Shown here: in pieces, positions 61,989-64,000 of the stretch
How positions within the stretch are numbered: position 1 is the stretch's first letter
Layout: each line of letters begins with the position of its first letter
From: Rotaria macrura
Lineage: Eukaryota; Rotifera; Eurotatoria; Philodinida; Philodinidae
Length of the DNA stretch: 64,000 nucleotides
Assembly (NCBI GenBank): GCA_900239685.1
Contig: OENT01000381.1
Location: forward strand, 60,943-124,942
Direction of reading: 5' to 3'
Program-made: the position numbers and the translations under genes
The notes under the pieces: generated by a model
Databases searched by the model: none
Told to the model about the DNA's origin: nothing
Seen by the model: the letters and a program-made list of their open reading frames with translations, nothing else

Positions 61989-62893
61989 CAATAAATCGTT
62001 GCACCATATTATAATCGTGCATCCAATCTTGATAATCGATTCATTTATCTCTTCTAATAGCTTTTTTTCTCACTTATGTTGTGTTCATTTGTGACGGCTT
62101 AAATAAAACCCATATTTTTTAATACTCTTTTAATTTACAGTACTATATATCTATGAGAGTTATTTTCACATTGAAAAAAAATTGTGTTTGTGAATGTGTA
62201 AAGACTAGAAGAAAAAAAGTTCAAACGAATACAGTTAATATTCATCATTGAACTGCAGAGCCATGATAAACGTGCCTGATTTCTCAGACATTGTGAGCTT
62301 GAACCAGGCTTTAACATGCTCTTGATTTACTGTACACAGTATGCATGATTAGTATGCTTATGCTTGATGAATGTCTTTGTGATGATATTTGATAACTTTG
62401 AAAATTAAACCAACATAAGAATATGTGTTTTTTTCGGGGGCCTTCAATATATTTACTCCTTGTTTATGTGAGGGACGAACAATTAAAATATATTTACCAC
62501 AGATAGTCTCTAGTGCCTTTGCATAAATTATCGTGCAAATCTATCGAAAATAACACTTTAACAAAGCATTGCAAATTATTGAGACAGTTTTTTTTCACTG
62601 ATTATATTATGATCATTCGATCTCTTAGACGTCAACATCCGAGATCATTAACTTCTACGCCATAAATGCTGAATATTTGCAACTTTTCTTATGGATCATG
62701 TTTTCGAAATTTCACAACAGTCGTAATACCTGAAACATCATAGTTTTATTCTTCCTACTTTTCGTCCTTCTGCCAACTTTTATTCACCAGAATACACAAA
62801 AAAACAAGTATTTTTTACAAAAATAAAAATTCCTCTAACATGACAAATATCTATGCAATTGATCAACGTAATTAATGTCTATAGTTGCGTTTG
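61989..62893. other. Convergent interval, no gene
   Basis: 3' flank of the EGF gene and 3' UTR of the F-box/LRR-like gene; AT-rich, no recognisable gene or RNA. Confidence 0.5.
61990..61995 (+). terminator. Poly(A) signal of the EGF gene
   Basis: AATAAA immediately after the stop codon; another AATAAA follows near 62101. Confidence 0.55.
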
Positions 62894-64000
62894 CTAATTT
62901 TCAATAAATTTATTCAGCCATACATGTATAGAACAGTCATCTTTCTTATAAGTTAAATCATTTTTTATGTTTAAAATAGATTCAATTACTTTAGCCGATG
63001 GTATCGATGTATCAAATGCAAAACGAAATGTTATACTGGATAAATATTTAAACCTATCGAAGATAATTTTCATTTCATTAACATTTTTCACCGTAATTTT
63101 TAAATGTTCAACATGCATAGGTATTAGTAGACATATATCTTCTATGGTTATACTTGAATTTATCGATGATAAATTATTACATATTTCAAATGTTTGAATA
63201 TTTGACGTTTGTTTAAATATGTTGATTAGATTTTCTGTTGTTTGCAAATCATAGGCAAGATCATAATTAACATTTAAGTTAATTTGTGTTATACATGAGA
63301 GATTAATTAGATTTGATAATGATTGAGATACACTCGATGAACATTTATAGTCAAGATCGAGTGTAAGCTCAGTGACATTGCGAAATAAAGGACATGATGA
63401 CAAGTCACCCTAAACGAAAAATTAGAAACTGATGTTTTGTACTACATTCGAACGAAAAACAAAAACGAGCACAATATTAGACTCGAAGAAATTTTATATT
63501 GACAGATGTTTTTAATTAACTATTTTCTAATAAATAAAATACCTCGCATGTTGAATTCTCCGGATATATTGCTTTAACTAAATTTAATCGTAATTCTGAA
63601 ATATTATCCATCATTATTTTATTATTGTTTATTTTTGTAAAGTTTGAACATGAAATTTTATTTGTTGAATCATGATATTGAAAGTATGATTTACATATTG
63701 GTATAGAATATAACATAACTTCTGTTGGATTAATAATATAATCACAATTGACGAGCCATCGTTTATTTTCTAACCAAAATGGCGTTTGAAACGGTCTTAT
63801 AAGAGATTCAATATCAGAAAAATTATAATTCACATTTTTCCACGAAAGAAAAAAAAACTCAAATTTATCTAGGTTTGGTAATTTTATTCGTAGAATTTTT
63901 TCCCAACGATAACTATCGATTAAATATGCCATTCCAATAATTTTAAAATAAGTTAATGATGGAGTAAATGAAAGAAATTGTTCTAATTTATATATATCCA
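62894..64000 (-). CDS. F-box/LRR-like protein of a rotifer-expanded type, 5' end off window
   Basis: Two exons visible: 63543 to beyond 64000, and 62894..63409, phase-0 intron (donor after TGCGAG, acceptor tttcgtttag). The frame is open to the right edge. The visible part has LEQFLSFTPSLTYFKIIG, YRWEKILRIKLPNLDKFEFFF, FQTPFWLENKRWLVNCDYI and then LRR-like strands (VTELTLDLDYKC, ITQINLNVNYDL, VEHLKITVKNVNE). The F-box would be in the missing N-terminal part. From memory this layout is that of a large bdelloid F-box/LRR family; that is established only at the level of resemblance. Such proteins are presumed SCF substrate receptors, with substrates unknown. Confidence 0.75.

Overview
The window is eukaryotic: AT-rich DNA, spliceosomal introns mostly 45-70 bp long with GT-AG borders, and metazoan developmental genes (two Islet LIM-homeobox genes, a Fer3-type bHLH gene, FBXW7, KMT5A, UBE2R). 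The right-edge F-box/LRR-like gene belongs, as far as I can recall, to a family very expanded in bdelloid rotifers, and the compact introns fit a rotifer. The bdelloid assignment is an inference, not proven here.

Layout. 1-12877: ubiquitin-like gene end (+), ARM-like gene (-) whose stop codon abuts it, a single-exon LRR membrane protein (+), a 5.3 kb non-coding stretch, a single-pass membrane protein (+) and an ABHD1/3-type hydrolase (-). 12878-24174: an 11 kb gene-free stretch holding a foldback element flanked by TTAA. 24175-30452: two Islet genes in tandem on the minus strand, each followed or preceded by long non-coding DNA. 34882-35862: KMT5A (+). 37392-38747: a TIR-bounded transposon with a decayed gene. 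39632-44304: UBE2R/CDC34 and FBXW7 head to tail, 229 bp apart. 49473-51888: two bHLH genes (-) in a non-coding landscape. 53979-56191: a divergent pair of small secreted paralogues. 56935-58563: a disordered Arg/Gln/Asn-rich protein (-). 59323-61988: a secreted protein of 13 EGF modules, one per exon, with internal tandem duplication. 62894-64000: partial F-box/LRR-like gene (-).

Functional links. UBE2R (E2) and FBXW7 (substrate receptor) act in the same SCF ubiquitin ligase, so their close tandem placement is notable. The Islet and bHLH genes sit in the largest gene-free intervals, as expected for developmental regulators with distal control DNA. All exon structures below were joined by hand; in each full-length model the exon lengths sum to a multiple of three and the phases match.
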